From CAZAFL01 sp964484465 (GTDB lineage: Bacteria > Bacteroidota > Ignavibacteria > UBA10030 > SZUA-254): a DNA stretch of 64,000 nt. This document shows, in pieces, positions 1-9,061 of this stretch; position 1 is the first letter of the stretch; every line of letters starts with the position of its first letter. Location: NCBI GenBank assembly GCA_964484465.1, contig CAZAFL010000005.1, positions 62,001-126,000 on the forward strand, read 5' to 3'. The notes beneath the pieces are model-generated. The model saw nothing but the letters and a program-made list of their open reading frames with translations, searched no databases and had not been told where the DNA came from. Position numbers and translations under genes: made by a program.

Positions 1-1
1 C

Positions 2-1600
2 GACCAGTGCGAGCGCTGCGGAAGCTTTCTTAATCCGACTGACCTCATTAATCCGAAGAGCAAAATCACCGGTAACACGCCGATCCTGAAGGAGACGTCG
101 CATTGGTATTTTCCGCTGGGGGATTTTCAACCTCAGCTTGAAGGATATATCAAAGAACGCAGCGAACGTGATGGATGGAAAGAGAATGTCCTGCGGTATT
201 GCGAATCCTGGTTTAAAGAGGGCCTTACGGACCGCGCGGTCACACGCGACCTTTCATGGGGAGTCAAGGTTCCGTTGAAGGGATACGAAAACAAAGTTAT
301 TTACGTCTGGTTCGATGCTGTCCTTGGTTACATTTCGAGCACGAAGGAATGGGCAGCAAGAACGGGCTCGCCCGAGAAGTGGAAAGAATACTGGCTCGAC
401 AGTGAAACGAAATATGTCGCATTCATTGGCAAAGACAATGTCGTGTTTCATTGTATAGTGTTTCCAGCAATGCTGATGGCAAGGAATCGAAATCATGCTG
501 ATAAGTACATCCTGCCGGAGAATGTGCCAGCAAATGAATTTTTGAATTTTCAGGGGCAAAAATTTTCCAAAAGCCGCGGTTGGGGAATAGACGTTGATGA
601 GTTTCTTGCTGAATTTCCGGTTGATGCATTACGATATACCTTAACGATGAATTTACCTGAATATAGAGACGCCGATTTTTACTGGAAAGATTTCCAGGCA
701 CGCACGAATAATGAGCTTGCAGATATTCTCGGAAATTTTGTTAACCGCACACTGACATTTGCACACAGAAATTTCGATGGCAAAGTACCTCCAATGGGAA
801 AGCTTTCAGGTTCTGATGAGACTCTGAAAACAACTTTGCTGACGTCAACGGAAAATGCCGGAAAAGATTTTGATAAATATCAAATTCGAGATGGAGCTTT
901 AGAGGTAATGAACCTTGCCAGATTTTTAAACAAATATTTCGATAGTAACGAACCGTGGAAAACCTTGAAAGAAAATAAAGAACGCTGCGCAACCACTATC
1001 AATCTCTGTTTGCAAGCAGTAAGATCGTTATCAATTTTATTTGAGCCTATTATTCCCACCTCTTCAACAAAAATCTGGAAGATGTTGAATCTCCCTGGGT
1101 CACCAACTGAAGCTGGGTGGAAGAGCGCGGGCGAACCAGTTTTAAAGTCAGGTCATAAGCTTGGCCAGCCGGAGATTTTGTTTACCAAAATCGATGATGA
1201 AGTTATCCAACGGCAAATTAACAGGCTTCCTGCTGAGACTGTTCCCGAGCCGAACGCCACACTATCTCTCAAGCCGACCATTACGATTGACGACTTTAAG
1301 AAAATAGACCTTCGCGTTGCAAAGGTCATAGCCGCTGAAGCGGTTCCAAAATCCAATAAACTCATAAGACTGCAGGTTGCAATCGGCGGGGAAACACGTC
1401 AGATCGTTGCAGGGATTGCGCAACATTATGCGCCTGAAAATTTAGTCGGACGGAAAATTATTGTCGTTGCAAACCTGGCTTCTGCAAAATTGATGGGGCA
1501 GGAATCTCAGGGAATGCTTCTGGCTGCATCAGATGTTGATGGAAAACTGGCAATTCTTTCCCTGGAATCTGATTTGAGCGAGGGTAGCATTGTCAAATAA
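2..1600 (+). CDS. metG: Methionyl-tRNA synthetase, 5' end cut by window
   Basis: Charges tRNA-Met with methionine in the cytoplasm. The reading frame is open from base 2, so the start and the N-terminal HIGH motif lie outside the window; 532 residues remain. It opens inside the zinc-knuckle region (CERC). The tRNA-activating loop is KFSKS, a KMSKS variant, near base 560. The anticodon-binding helical domain follows. The last ~105 residues (from about base 1285) form a Trbp111/EMAP-II-type OB-fold tRNA-binding domain, the dimerising appendage of long bacterial MetRS. Stop TAA at 1598. Family assignment is secure. Confidence 0.97.
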   Translation, partial: DQCERCGSFLNPTDLINPKSKITGNTPILKETSHWYFPLGDFQPQLEGYIKERSERDGWKENVLRYCESWFKEGLTDRAVTRDLSWGVKVPLKGYENKVIYVWFDAVLGYISSTKEWAARTGSPEKWKEYWLDSETKYVAFIGKDNVVFHCIVFPAMLMARNRNHADKYILPENVPANEFLNFQGQKFSKSRGWGIDVDEFLAEFPVDALRYTLTMNLPEYRDADFYWKDFQARTNNELADILGNFVNRTLTFAHRNFDGKVPPMGKLSGSDETLKTTLLTSTENAGKDFDKYQIRDGALEVMNLARFLNKYFDSNEPWKTLKENKERCATTINLCLQAVRSLSILFEPIIPTSSTKIWKMLNLPGSPTEAGWKSAGEPVLKSGHKLGQPEILFTKIDDEVIQRQINRLPAETVPEPNATLSLKPTITIDDFKKIDLRVAKVIAAEAVPKSNKLIRLQVAIGGETRQIVAGIAQHYAPENLVGRKIIVVANLASAKLMGQESQGMLLAASDVDGKLAILSLESDLSEGSIVK

Positions 1601-1722
1601 TTCAAAGTCGATAAACCTACCTATCTAAGTAGTTTCTTTATATAGGGTTATGGCGGTTTGTGCGCGGTGTCAAGAAACCCTCTCTCCAAATGGGAAAATC
1701 AGGCAATATTCTCGTCAGCCTA

Positions 1723-1751
1723 TTGACAAAAACTTCAAAATTTCGTAACGT
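1723..1751 (+). promoter_or_regulatory. Weak sigma-70-like promoter candidate
   Basis: A consensus -35 box TTGACA is followed after exactly 17 bases by TAACGT, a poor -10 box. It lies about 90 bases upstream of the serine protease start in a 242-base gap that otherwise holds no recognised element. It is weaker than the TATATT promoters elsewhere in the window. Confidence 0.3.
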
Positions 1752-1842
1752 TTAGCTGATTGTTTTTTAGCGTCGCGCATCTGTTATTCGAGCTTCTTAA
1801 GTACTAATTCACTGATAAATTAATCCCATCGAGGAGGATGGT

Positions 1843-2973
1843 ATGAAGAGTGTTTTTCATCGTTCGTCGTGGTTTGTTGCTATTGTACTCGTGATGGTTA
1901 TGGCGATCTCGGTTCTGTATTGGACCGGATGCGACAATAAACAGGATATCGCGAGCGCCCCGACAACAAATCAGCAAAATGTTGTGTTCAGTAAGAGTAA
2001 TTCACAGGTTCGATCCGTGATGGCAATACAGGATAAGCACACAGCAAATCTCATGGCCGACAAGAATATTATCGGAACTGCTACAGGTCTTACCCCTGAA
2101 GGTAGACTTGCCGTGCTGGTACTTTTAAAAGAAGCTGGTAAATCATCCCTGCCAGTAAGTCTTGAAGGCGTTCCGGTTGTTGGGCAGGTTACGGGAGTCA
2201 TTCGACCGATGAAAGGACATGGCGGCGGCGGAGGAACGAGTCACACTGCAAAGCAAACGCCTCCAATTCAACTTGGTACCTCCGGCGGATGGCGATACGA
2301 TTTAGCGAACGGGTTCTGCTGCAGCGGTACGTTGGGTTCATTGATTCATATCGGCAGCACACAATATATATTAAGCAACTATCACGTTTTTTGGGGAGAT
2401 ATTACTCCCGGCGGAAACGGAAGAGTTGCAACCGCTGGTGACCCGGTTATTCAACCCGGTCTTGTCGATATCAACTGCACCGCAAGCAATGCACAAAATG
2501 TTGCCACACTTTCAGGTTCGGGAAGTTTGCCCGGCGCGAACGTCGATGCAGGGTATGCTCAGGTAATCTCCGGCATGGTAAGCACAAATGGCGCAATTCT
2601 TGAGATCGGCACAATTTCAGCAACGACAGTAAGCGCGTCCGTGGGACAGGCAGTAAAGAAAAGCGGAAGGACGACCGGTTTAAGTCGAAGCAGCGTGAGC
2701 GGACTCAATGCAAACGTAAGTGTACAATACGATAACGAATGTGCAGGTGGTGTTGCCTTCTCAAAAACATTTAGCGGACAGATTCTTGTGTCCAACAATG
2801 GCAGCGGTTTTTTGAACAGCGGGGACTCAGGTTCCCTGATGGTTGAAGACGTAACGACCAATCCCCGCGCTGTGGGCCTCTTGTATGCCGGCAGTAGTTC
2901 GATTGCCGTCGCCAATCCAATTGATGACGTACTGAATTGGATCGGCGGTGGAGCTGGAATGGTGGGTCAGTAA
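1843..2973 (+). CDS. Exported trypsin-like serine protease with N-terminal accessory domain
   Basis: 376 residues. A signal segment (residues 10-29) ends at Cys30 in WTGC, so a lipoprotein anchor is possible although Trp at -3 is not canonical. Residues ~55-125 form a small alpha/beta domain ending in EGVPV...IRPM, followed by a glycine-rich linker (GGGGG). The rest is a chymotrypsin-fold domain with a visible triad: His181 in SNYHV, Asp235 in NVDAG, Ser329 in GDSGS. The SGRTTGL segment is typical of this Nal1-like group of bacterial S1 peptidases. A strong Shine-Dalgarno (GAGGAGG at 1831) fixes the start. The small lipoprotein at 3130 resembles the accessory domain. Substrate unknown. Confidence 0.8.
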   Translation: MKSVFHRSSWFVAIVLVMVMAISVLYWTGCDNKQDIASAPTTNQQNVVFSKSNSQVRSVMAIQDKHTANLMADKNIIGTATGLTPEGRLAVLVLLKEAGKSSLPVSLEGVPVVGQVTGVIRPMKGHGGGGGTSHTAKQTPPIQLGTSGGWRYDLANGFCCSGTLGSLIHIGSTQYILSNYHVFWGDITPGGNGRVATAGDPVIQPGLVDINCTASNAQNVATLSGSGSLPGANVDAGYAQVISGMVSTNGAILEIGTISATTVSASVGQAVKKSGRTTGLSRSSVSGLNANVSVQYDNECAGGVAFSKTFSGQILVSNNGSGFLNSGDSGSLMVEDVTTNPRAVGLLYAGSSSIAVANPIDDVLNWIGGGAGMVGQ

Positions 2974-3015
2974 GATCGACCATCGACGTTGTAGAGAGTA
3001 AGGGTTAAGATGTAC

Positions 3016-3049
3016 ACACCCGCTTCATGAAGAATGGAGCGGGTGTTTT
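3016..3049 (+). terminator. Intrinsic terminator after serine protease
   Basis: A 13-base stem (3016-3028 with 3034-3046, one mismatch) closes a 5-base loop and runs into TTTT. It sits 43 bases after the protease stop and separates that transcript from the small lipoprotein gene. Confidence 0.85.
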
Positions 3050-3129
3050 GTTAAGAGCTCTGAGCTGCAGATGGTATATTAACTTGAGAATGTTTATATT
3101 CTCCCGATTTTTTAATATGAGGCACATGC

Positions 3130-3447
3130 ATGATTGTGAAGGGTTTGAAGCTTTTGGGCTTATGCTGTGTCGCTGTGGTGCTGATCGCCGGTTGTAAAGA
3201 GGAGGAAAAGAGAAAACCTGCGATGCCTACTCGCGACATTAACACCGTGAAAGAAGCTCATGTTCAGGAGTTGATGGCGATTCAGGGTGTGGTTGGCGTT
3301 TATGTCGGTGAGTTGAACGACCATTCGCCTTGTATAGGTGTGATGGTTGTAAAAAAGACAGATGAACTTGAGCAAAAGATTCCAAATGTGCTGGAAGGAT
3401 ATCCTGTGAAGATCGATGAAACAGGTGAGATCAAGCCGATGAAATGA
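3130..3447 (+). CDS. Small lipoprotein resembling the protease accessory domain
   Basis: 105 residues with a good lipobox (LIAGC, Cys22), so predicted to be a membrane-anchored lipoprotein. After a charged linker (KEEEKRK) the mature part lines up with residues ~55-125 of the upstream protease. Both carry a pattern of H..(x)LM, then G(V/T)..G, a hydrophobic strand, IP or LP, EG(Y/V)PV, and a final (T)G.I(K/R)PMK. Stand-alone relatives of protease pro- or accessory domains sometimes act as inhibitors or chaperones, but nothing here proves that. Start ATG is preceded by GAGG about 7 bases upstream. A terminator lies between it and the protease, so the two are probably separate transcripts. Confidence 0.75.
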   Translation: MIVKGLKLLGLCCVAVVLIAGCKEEEKRKPAMPTRDINTVKEAHVQELMAIQGVVGVYVGELNDHSPCIGVMVVKKTDELEQKIPNVLEGYPVKIDETGEIKPMK

Positions 3448-3508
3448 ACCTTAAAAGACGATTAGTGATCCCAAGCGAACATCATTTGACAATACAAGGA
3501 GAACCAAC

Positions 3509-4069
3509 ATGACTGCAATACATTTACTCTGGCTTCCGATTTTAGTATCCTCGGCGTCCGTTTTTATCGCCAGCTTCCTTATGCATATGCTATTGCCATG
3601 GCACAAGAGTGATTACAAGAAATTGGAGGATCAGGATAAGGTCATGGATGCCCTTCGCCAGCTCAACATTCCGCCGGGAGACTATATGGTTCCGTGTCCA
3701 TCTAACAGGCAGGAGATGCGTTCGCCTGAATTCGACGAAAAGATGAAGAAGGGACCGGTCGTTATGTTCACGATCTTTCCCAGCGGTCCCCTCTCAATGG
3801 GGAAAAATCTTATTCTGTGGTTTCTTTATTCTGTAGGTGTGGGAATCCTGGCGGCATACGTCGCAGGGCGCGCGCTTCCTGTTGGCTCAGAGTACTTACA
3901 TGTGTTTCGGTTTGCCGGAGTTACAACGTTTATTGGTTATTCAGTAGCACTCTGGCAGAATTCGATTTGGTATAACCGTGCCTGGATGACGACGATTAAA
4001 TATACAGTTGACGGATTGGTCTATGGGCTGCTGACCGCAGGTGTGTTCGGATGGTTATGGCCACGATAG
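3509..4069 (+). CDS. Conserved integral membrane protein of unknown function
   Basis: 186 residues. One hydrophobic helix at residues ~7-30, a polar cytoplasmic or periplasmic stretch (~32-95) containing PPGDYM and FTIFPSGP, then about three further helices (~100-122, ~132-150, ~165-184). The start has a clear AAGGAG ribosome site at 3497. It follows the small lipoprotein by 61 bases and may share its transcript. The family is not recognised. No catalytic motif is visible. Confidence 0.75.
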   Translation: MTAIHLLWLPILVSSASVFIASFLMHMLLPWHKSDYKKLEDQDKVMDALRQLNIPPGDYMVPCPSNRQEMRSPEFDEKMKKGPVVMFTIFPSGPLSMGKNLILWFLYSVGVGILAAYVAGRALPVGSEYLHVFRFAGVTTFIGYSVALWQNSIWYNRAWMTTIKYTVDGLVYGLLTAGVFGWLWPR

Positions 4070-4150
4070 CCCGTCCGAATTTGTCTACAGCAATGATGTC
4101 TGGTCACTGAGAAAGGATTGGGGGAAAAACATAATTGCTGTTGTTTTGAA

Positions 4151-5689
4151 TTACCAGCTCAAGCCGTCCTTTTCAAAATAACCGTGGAGGTCTTTTCGGG
4201 CAACGAGATTAATCGCTTCCGAGCGAATGTCAATCGGGTTTAAGTCGTCCGAAAGAACACGGGCACGGCTAATATCCGCTGTAAAACGGTTATCCCACGC
4301 ATGAGCCCTTTGATATTCAGGCCCAAAGCGCCAGTCCGGATCTAAAAGTACATTTCTCTCCAGATCTCTTACCGGGATGAGTTTATGTTGTGAGGCGATC
4401 AACACAATATTCCCAAACCGATCCGGAGGTTCTTCAATGGGTAACGACAGAACTTCCATAAATTCTTGTTTTAGAGTAGCAGTCAATGTTTTTACTAGCA
4501 GGTCGTCCCAACCGATTGTCTCGACATTCAATGCGAAAACGCCATTCTCGTTGAGGTGCGATGCAATTGATTCAAATGCTTCTCTTGTGACGAGGTGGAA
4601 GGGAATTGAACTGCTTCCAAATGCATCCAGAAGAATGACATCATATTTTTTTTTCGTTGAGGAGAGAAATTGACGGCCATCCGTCTCGAATACGGTTCCA
4701 TCGGTATCCTGCAGATGAAAATACTCTTTTGCTAATGCAATAACTTTGCCGTCGATTTCCACTGCGTCGACTTTCCAGTAATTTTTTGCGTACTGTTTTA
4801 CGAGCGACCCGCCACCCAATCCAATAAGAAGCATTGTGCCTGGCTTGTCAAAAAAATATTTCGGCAAGTCCATCACAGCGGCATAATGAAAATCCGACTC
4901 CCATGTGGCAGTGTCGACCAGGCTGTGTATTCCCCCGTCGATGAGGAGGTGCCGTCCTGCCTCCGTATCGATGACGCGAAGCTCTGCGTACGGGCTTTGT
5001 TCTATATCGAGCAAGCCTTCCTTCAGCTTTGCCTGGTCGACCGGAGGTCTGACCAGCAGCGATAGTATCGCTAAAGCAAAGAGGCTGATGCCGGTCGTTG
5101 TTAACTTTAAATGCTTATCAATAAGAAAGCCGATTATCCCCGTGATGAGAAGAAGCAAGCCAATAACAATTGTCAACCGAATAACCCCGATATTCGGTAT
5201 CAGAAAAAAGCCGGTGATAAGCGCAGAGATGACCCCAGCAAGAGTGGAAATTGCATAGAGGTTCCCTGCGGCTTGTCCAACTTCTTCGAGAGTTGCTGTT
5301 CGTAATTTAATTGCATAGGGACTGATCGTTCCAAGAAGCATGAGAGGCGGAAAAAAAAGAGTAAATGAAGCGGCAACAACAGCGGTTCGAAGTCCTAACG
5401 GTTCCGTAAGAGTAAGAAAAGGGTGCTTTATCCATGGAATGAGTAAGATCCAGACGCCTGCACTTGTCATCATCACGCAAAGATGGGATATCGTGGCATG
5501 TCTATCTGCCAATCGTCCGCCAAGCATATACCCCAGGCTCAATGCCGCAAGAGTTACAGTGATTAATGACGACCATAAGAATAAACTGACGCCATAAAAA
5601 GGTCCCAGGATGCGAGTTCCAAGGATTTCGAGCGCAAGAACAGCCGCTCCGCAGACTGAAACTATAACATAGAGATAGAAATTCTTCAT
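4151..5689 (-). CDS. Membrane-anchored spermidine synthase-like protein
   Basis: 512 residues. The N-terminal ~205 residues form about seven transmembrane helices; the C-terminal half is a soluble Rossmann-type aminopropyltransferase/methyltransferase domain. The cofactor glycine loop GLGGGS lies near residue 285, followed by an acidic strand end (AVEID) and the LLDAFGSS strand. Fused membrane-plus-spermidine-synthase proteins are common in bacteria, and many are not proven polyamine enzymes. Substrate is therefore left open. It is transcribed away from the GT4-deacetylase gene and converges on the membrane protein gene ending at 4069. Confidence 0.8.
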   Translation of the reverse strand: MKNFYLYVIVSVCGAAVLALEILGTRILGPFYGVSLFLWSSLITVTLAALSLGYMLGGRLADRHATISHLCVMMTSAGVWILLIPWIKHPFLTLTEPLGLRTAVVAASFTLFFPPLMLLGTISPYAIKLRTATLEEVGQAAGNLYAISTLAGVISALITGFFLIPNIGVIRLTIVIGLLLLITGIIGFLIDKHLKLTTTGISLFALAILSLLVRPPVDQAKLKEGLLDIEQSPYAELRVIDTEAGRHLLIDGGIHSLVDTATWESDFHYAAVMDLPKYFFDKPGTMLLIGLGGGSLVKQYAKNYWKVDAVEIDGKVIALAKEYFHLQDTDGTVFETDGRQFLSSTKKKYDVILLDAFGSSSIPFHLVTREAFESIASHLNENGVFALNVETIGWDDLLVKTLTATLKQEFMEVLSLPIEEPPDRFGNIVLIASQHKLIPVRDLERNVLLDPDWRFGPEYQRAHAWDNRFTADISRARVLSDDLNPIDIRSEAINLVARKDLHGYFEKDGLSW

Positions 5690-5700
5690 CGTTGTGCATC

Positions 5701-5728
5701 AATATACGACTTAATTTGAAAAGGTCAA
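5701..5728 (-). promoter_or_regulatory. Promoter of the spermidine-synthase-like gene
   Basis: On the minus strand TTGACC is followed after 16 bases by TATATTG. The -10 box ends only 12 bases before the ATG at 5689, so the predicted transcript would have a leader of roughly five bases, and no Shine-Dalgarno is present. Confidence 0.55.
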
Positions 5729-5766
5729 GGTAGCTGCCTGAAGCACATTCGGTTGCTCCGGCTTCA

Positions 5767-5795
5767 TTGCATTTCTTGCCCTCCTTTTTTATCTT
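5767..5795 (+). promoter_or_regulatory. Promoter of the GT4-deacetylase fusion gene
   Basis: TTGCAT and TATCTT with a 17-base spacer, 34 bases upstream of the ATG at 5829. It is divergent from the minus-strand promoter at 5701-5728. Confidence 0.5.
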
Positions 5796-5828
5796 ATCCA
5801 TAGAACAGATCAAAGATAAAACGGATTA

Positions 5829-7637
5829 ATGAATATTCTTCATGTCTTGTCGCAATTTGAAGTTACCGGAGCTGAAACATATGCGGCGACTCTCGCAAAT
5901 TACCAGATCCGGTCGGCTCACAGGGTCACAATTGTTTCCGATACGTTTCATACACCCACTGAAGCAGAAGTGGTATCGATGCCTGTCGGAAACCGAAGTT
6001 TTACCCAGCGTCTGAGGAACATTCGACAACTCTCTTCGCTGATCCGAGAAAAACATATTGATGTGGTTCATGCTCATTCCAGGGCTGCAAGCTGGGTGGC
6101 ATATTTTGCGACGAAGGGTGGAACAACTGCCCTTGTTTCTACCGTCCACGGAAGGCAACATGTGCATTTTTCTTCGCGTCTATTCGATATTTACGGGGAA
6201 AAAATCATCGCTGTTTGTGAGAGCATTCGGGATCATCTTATTCGAGACCTTTCGCTCGATCCGGGAAAAATTGACCTCGTTCGAAATCCTATTGATGTCT
6301 CGTTCTGGCAGACAAAAACGTCAATTAACATGCAACCCCACAAGAAAATTCTCTCTTTCGTGGGAAGACTTTCGGGCCCAAAGGGTGAAGTTTTGCGCAA
6401 CTTACTCGAATCGACGCTGGCAAAAATTATGGTGAAGTACCCTCAAGTCGAATTTCACGTTGTCGGTGGGATGAAGGATGCCGGAAAATTTATGGATTCA
6501 CTCGAAGAAAGTACGCACGTTCAATCCAGCGTGCAGTTCCTTGGGCATTCGGGCAATATGCCTGAAGTGTACCAGCGTTCTGAGCTTGTTGTCGGTTCAG
6601 GAAGAGTTGCAATGGAAGCTCTGGCATCGGGGACACCGGTTATTGCCGTGGGAGAATCCAATTATATTGGCTTGGTTTCGGAATCTACGAAGGACAATGC
6701 GCTTCGCACAAATTTTGGTGATACAGGAGATGCAACCAACCTTCCCCATGAACGAATTATTGCGGATATTTCAAATGCCCTTGAATTCAAATCACATGAT
6801 AACGGTAGCTGGGGACGGAATTTTGTTGAAACAGAATTTAACGTTGAGAATATTTCCCGGAAGATTTCCATCATTTATGCCGAAGCTTGCGCCAGAAAGC
6901 GACACGTCAAGGAAATTCCTGTTCTCATGTACCACCGTGTTACTAACGGCGTTCCTCCCGGCTCAAAGTTTGGCATCTATGTTACGACCGAGGATCTGGA
7001 TAAACAGCTTGGATATCTAAGAAGGAAACAGTTTACGACGCTAACATTATTTGATATCCAGAATATCATTCGTGGGAACAGAATATTTCCAAGGAAACCC
7101 GTTGTACTGACATTTGATGACGGATATGAGGATAATTTTCAGAATTTGTTCCCTCTTCTCATGAAATATGAAATGAAAGCCGTTATCTTCCTTATCGGTA
7201 ATCCGGAGGTTACGACAAATCACTGGGATGTGCTTCATGGTGAACCGGAGGTTCGCCTTCTAAATGATAATCAAATCGCTCAAATGAGGAGCTATGGAAT
7301 TGAATTTGGCTCTCATACTATGAATCATAATAAACTCACCGATATTTCTTTTCAGCAGGCGAGAAATGAGATTGTTCAATCAAAAAAAATCATCGAACGC
7401 CGGATCGGTACCGAAATTATTTCATTCGCATATCCTTACGGCGCACTGAATGAGCAAATTAAATGTGCCGTTAAGGAGGCTGGATATGCTTTCGGGATTG
7501 CAACTGATTCCGGAACAAGAAATTTCTGGTCAGATTTGTATCACATCAGGAGAATACCGGTATTTCCAGCAACATCAGTATTTACATTGTGGAAGAAAAC
7601 ATCCGGACGGTACCATCAATATAAAGGGGTAGCATAG
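5829..7637 (+). CDS. Fusion of GT4 glycosyltransferase and NodB polysaccharide deacetylase
   Basis: 602 residues. Residues 1-~350 are a GT-B fold family-4 glycosyltransferase: the N-terminal loop carries GAETY, the Rossmann segment reads VVHAHS, and the donor-site region contains GSGRVAMEAL. Residues ~360-602 are a NodB-type carbohydrate esterase: PVLMYHRV entry motif, metal/catalytic TFDDGY near residue 428, and the SHTMNH metal pair near 495. Such a protein could both add a sugar and deacetylate an N-acetyl sugar, but coupling of the two steps is inference. It lies 18 kb upstream of the main polysaccharide locus and 5 bases before the TatD gene, suggesting co-transcription. Confidence 0.88.
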   Translation: MNILHVLSQFEVTGAETYAATLANYQIRSAHRVTIVSDTFHTPTEAEVVSMPVGNRSFTQRLRNIRQLSSLIREKHIDVVHAHSRAASWVAYFATKGGTTALVSTVHGRQHVHFSSRLFDIYGEKIIAVCESIRDHLIRDLSLDPGKIDLVRNPIDVSFWQTKTSINMQPHKKILSFVGRLSGPKGEVLRNLLESTLAKIMVKYPQVEFHVVGGMKDAGKFMDSLEESTHVQSSVQFLGHSGNMPEVYQRSELVVGSGRVAMEALASGTPVIAVGESNYIGLVSESTKDNALRTNFGDTGDATNLPHERIIADISNALEFKSHDNGSWGRNFVETEFNVENISRKISIIYAEACARKRHVKEIPVLMYHRVTNGVPPGSKFGIYVTTEDLDKQLGYLRRKQFTTLTLFDIQNIIRGNRIFPRKPVVLTFDDGYEDNFQNLFPLLMKYEMKAVIFLIGNPEVTTNHWDVLHGEPEVRLLNDNQIAQMRSYGIEFGSHTMNHNKLTDISFQQARNEIVQSKKIIERRIGTEIISFAYPYGALNEQIKCAVKEAGYAFGIATDSGTRNFWSDLYHIRRIPVFPATSVFTLWKKTSGRYHQYKGVA

Positions 7638-7642
7638 ATCCC

Positions 7643-9061
7643 ATGTTTGTCGATTCACACGCTCACTTATTCTTTAAGGACTTTCATGATGACCTCGGTG
7701 ATGTCATAAAAAGAGCGCAGGATGCCGGCGTCGATTATGTCATTAATCCTGGAACAGATCTTGAGACGAGTCGGAGGTCGATAGAACTTGCCGAAAAATA
7801 TGACATGGTATATGCTTGTGTCGGGTTTCACCCGCATGATGCATCAAAAGCCGATGAGGTGTCTTTATCTGAAATTGAACAACTGAGTCATCATCCCAAG
7901 GTCGTGGGTATCGGGGAAATAGGGCTGGATTATCATTATAATTTTTCCCCGAAGGATCAACAGCAGAAGGCGTTCACACGACAGATCGAGATAGCATGTA
8001 ACCGCGACCTCCCTATTGTCATTCACAGCCGTGAGGCAGAAGCAGATACACTTCGGGTTGTTGAAGAAACTCTGAACAGTAACGGCGGCTGGAGGAAAAA
8101 GCTCGTCGGAGAGTTCGACAGATTTCCTTCCCCCAAAGGTGTGTTCCATTGCTTCCCCGGAGACGTTGCGATGGCATGGAAAGTGATCAAGTTGGGTTTT
8201 TACATCTCATTACCAGGTCCTGTGACATTTGGAAGTAAACCGGGGAAACCTAACTCAATGGAGGAAGTAGCCGCAAAGGTGTCTGCTGAACATATTCTCC
8301 TTGAAACGGACAGCCCGTATTTAACCCCTGTCCCAAACCGTGGCAAGCGGAATGAGCCGTCCAATATCCCGCATATCGCAAAGAAAATCTCCGAGCTGCA
8401 GCATCTTTCGGTGGAAGATATCGCGCGTGCCAGCAGTTTTGGTGTCAGGAAACTTTTTGGCGTTGGAGATTATCCGCAGCCGACGATAGCCTACAAGTTG
8501 CGGAATTCTCTATACCTCAATATCACTATTCGATGCAATGCCGACTGCGTATTTTGTGATCGAAAGGGCGAGGCTGTCATCAAAGGCCATAATCTGAGGA
8601 TCGGGCATGAACCGACGAGTCAGGAAGTCATTGACGCAATTGGAGATCCAAATAAATATGAAGAAATTGTTTTCTGTGGATACGGTGAGCCGACAATTCG
8701 ACTGGAGGTCGTGAAGGAGGTCGGCGCATGGGTGAAACAACATAACGGAAGAGTTCGCTTGAATACAGACGGTCATGGAAACGTTATCAACCATCGCAAT
8801 ATCATTCCGGAGCTTGTAGGGTGTGTGGATGCTGTATCAATCAGCTTAAACTCAACCGACCCGGAACAATACGGCAGATTAATGAAAATTGACGGACAGA
8901 AATATTTTCCAGCAATGGTGGAGTTTGCAAAAGAGTGTGTTCGACACCAATTTGATGTAACGATGACGATTGTCGACCTCGATGATGTTGATGAATTACA
9001 TGCGAAAGCGTTTGTGGAAAAAGAAATCGGTGCAAGATTCAAAAACCGTTCATTTTTTTAA
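7643..9061 (+). CDS. TatD-family hydrolase fused to a radical SAM domain
   Basis: 472 residues. Residues 1-~262 are a TatD metal-dependent hydrolase with the expected ligands: DSHAH, the GEIGLDY glutamate, IHSR and ETDSPYL. Residues ~285-472 are a radical SAM domain with the CNADCVFC cluster motif (C-x3-C-x2-C, near residue 298), followed by GYGEPT. Radical SAM proteins associated with or fused to TatD are a described class of unknown reaction. TatD proteins are 3'-5' nucleases; the SAM domain's substrate is not known. Stop TAA at 9059 overlaps the next ATG by one base, so translation is coupled to the HEAT-cyclophilin gene. Confidence 0.9.
   Translation: MFVDSHAHLFFKDFHDDLGDVIKRAQDAGVDYVINPGTDLETSRRSIELAEKYDMVYACVGFHPHDASKADEVSLSEIEQLSHHPKVVGIGEIGLDYHYNFSPKDQQQKAFTRQIEIACNRDLPIVIHSREAEADTLRVVEETLNSNGGWRKKLVGEFDRFPSPKGVFHCFPGDVAMAWKVIKLGFYISLPGPVTFGSKPGKPNSMEEVAAKVSAEHILLETDSPYLTPVPNRGKRNEPSNIPHIAKKISELQHLSVEDIARASSFGVRKLFGVGDYPQPTIAYKLRNSLYLNITIRCNADCVFCDRKGEAVIKGHNLRIGHEPTSQEVIDAIGDPNKYEEIVFCGYGEPTIRLEVVKEVGAWVKQHNGRVRLNTDGHGNVINHRNIIPELVGCVDAVSISLNSTDPEQYGRLMKIDGQKYFPAMVEFAKECVRHQFDVTMTIVDLDDVDELHAKAFVEKEIGARFKNRSFF

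Noticed and set aside
4087..4141. 8-base inverted repeat ACAGCAAT/ATTGCTGT between convergent genes
   Set aside because: The ~39-base loop makes a stable terminator unlikely.
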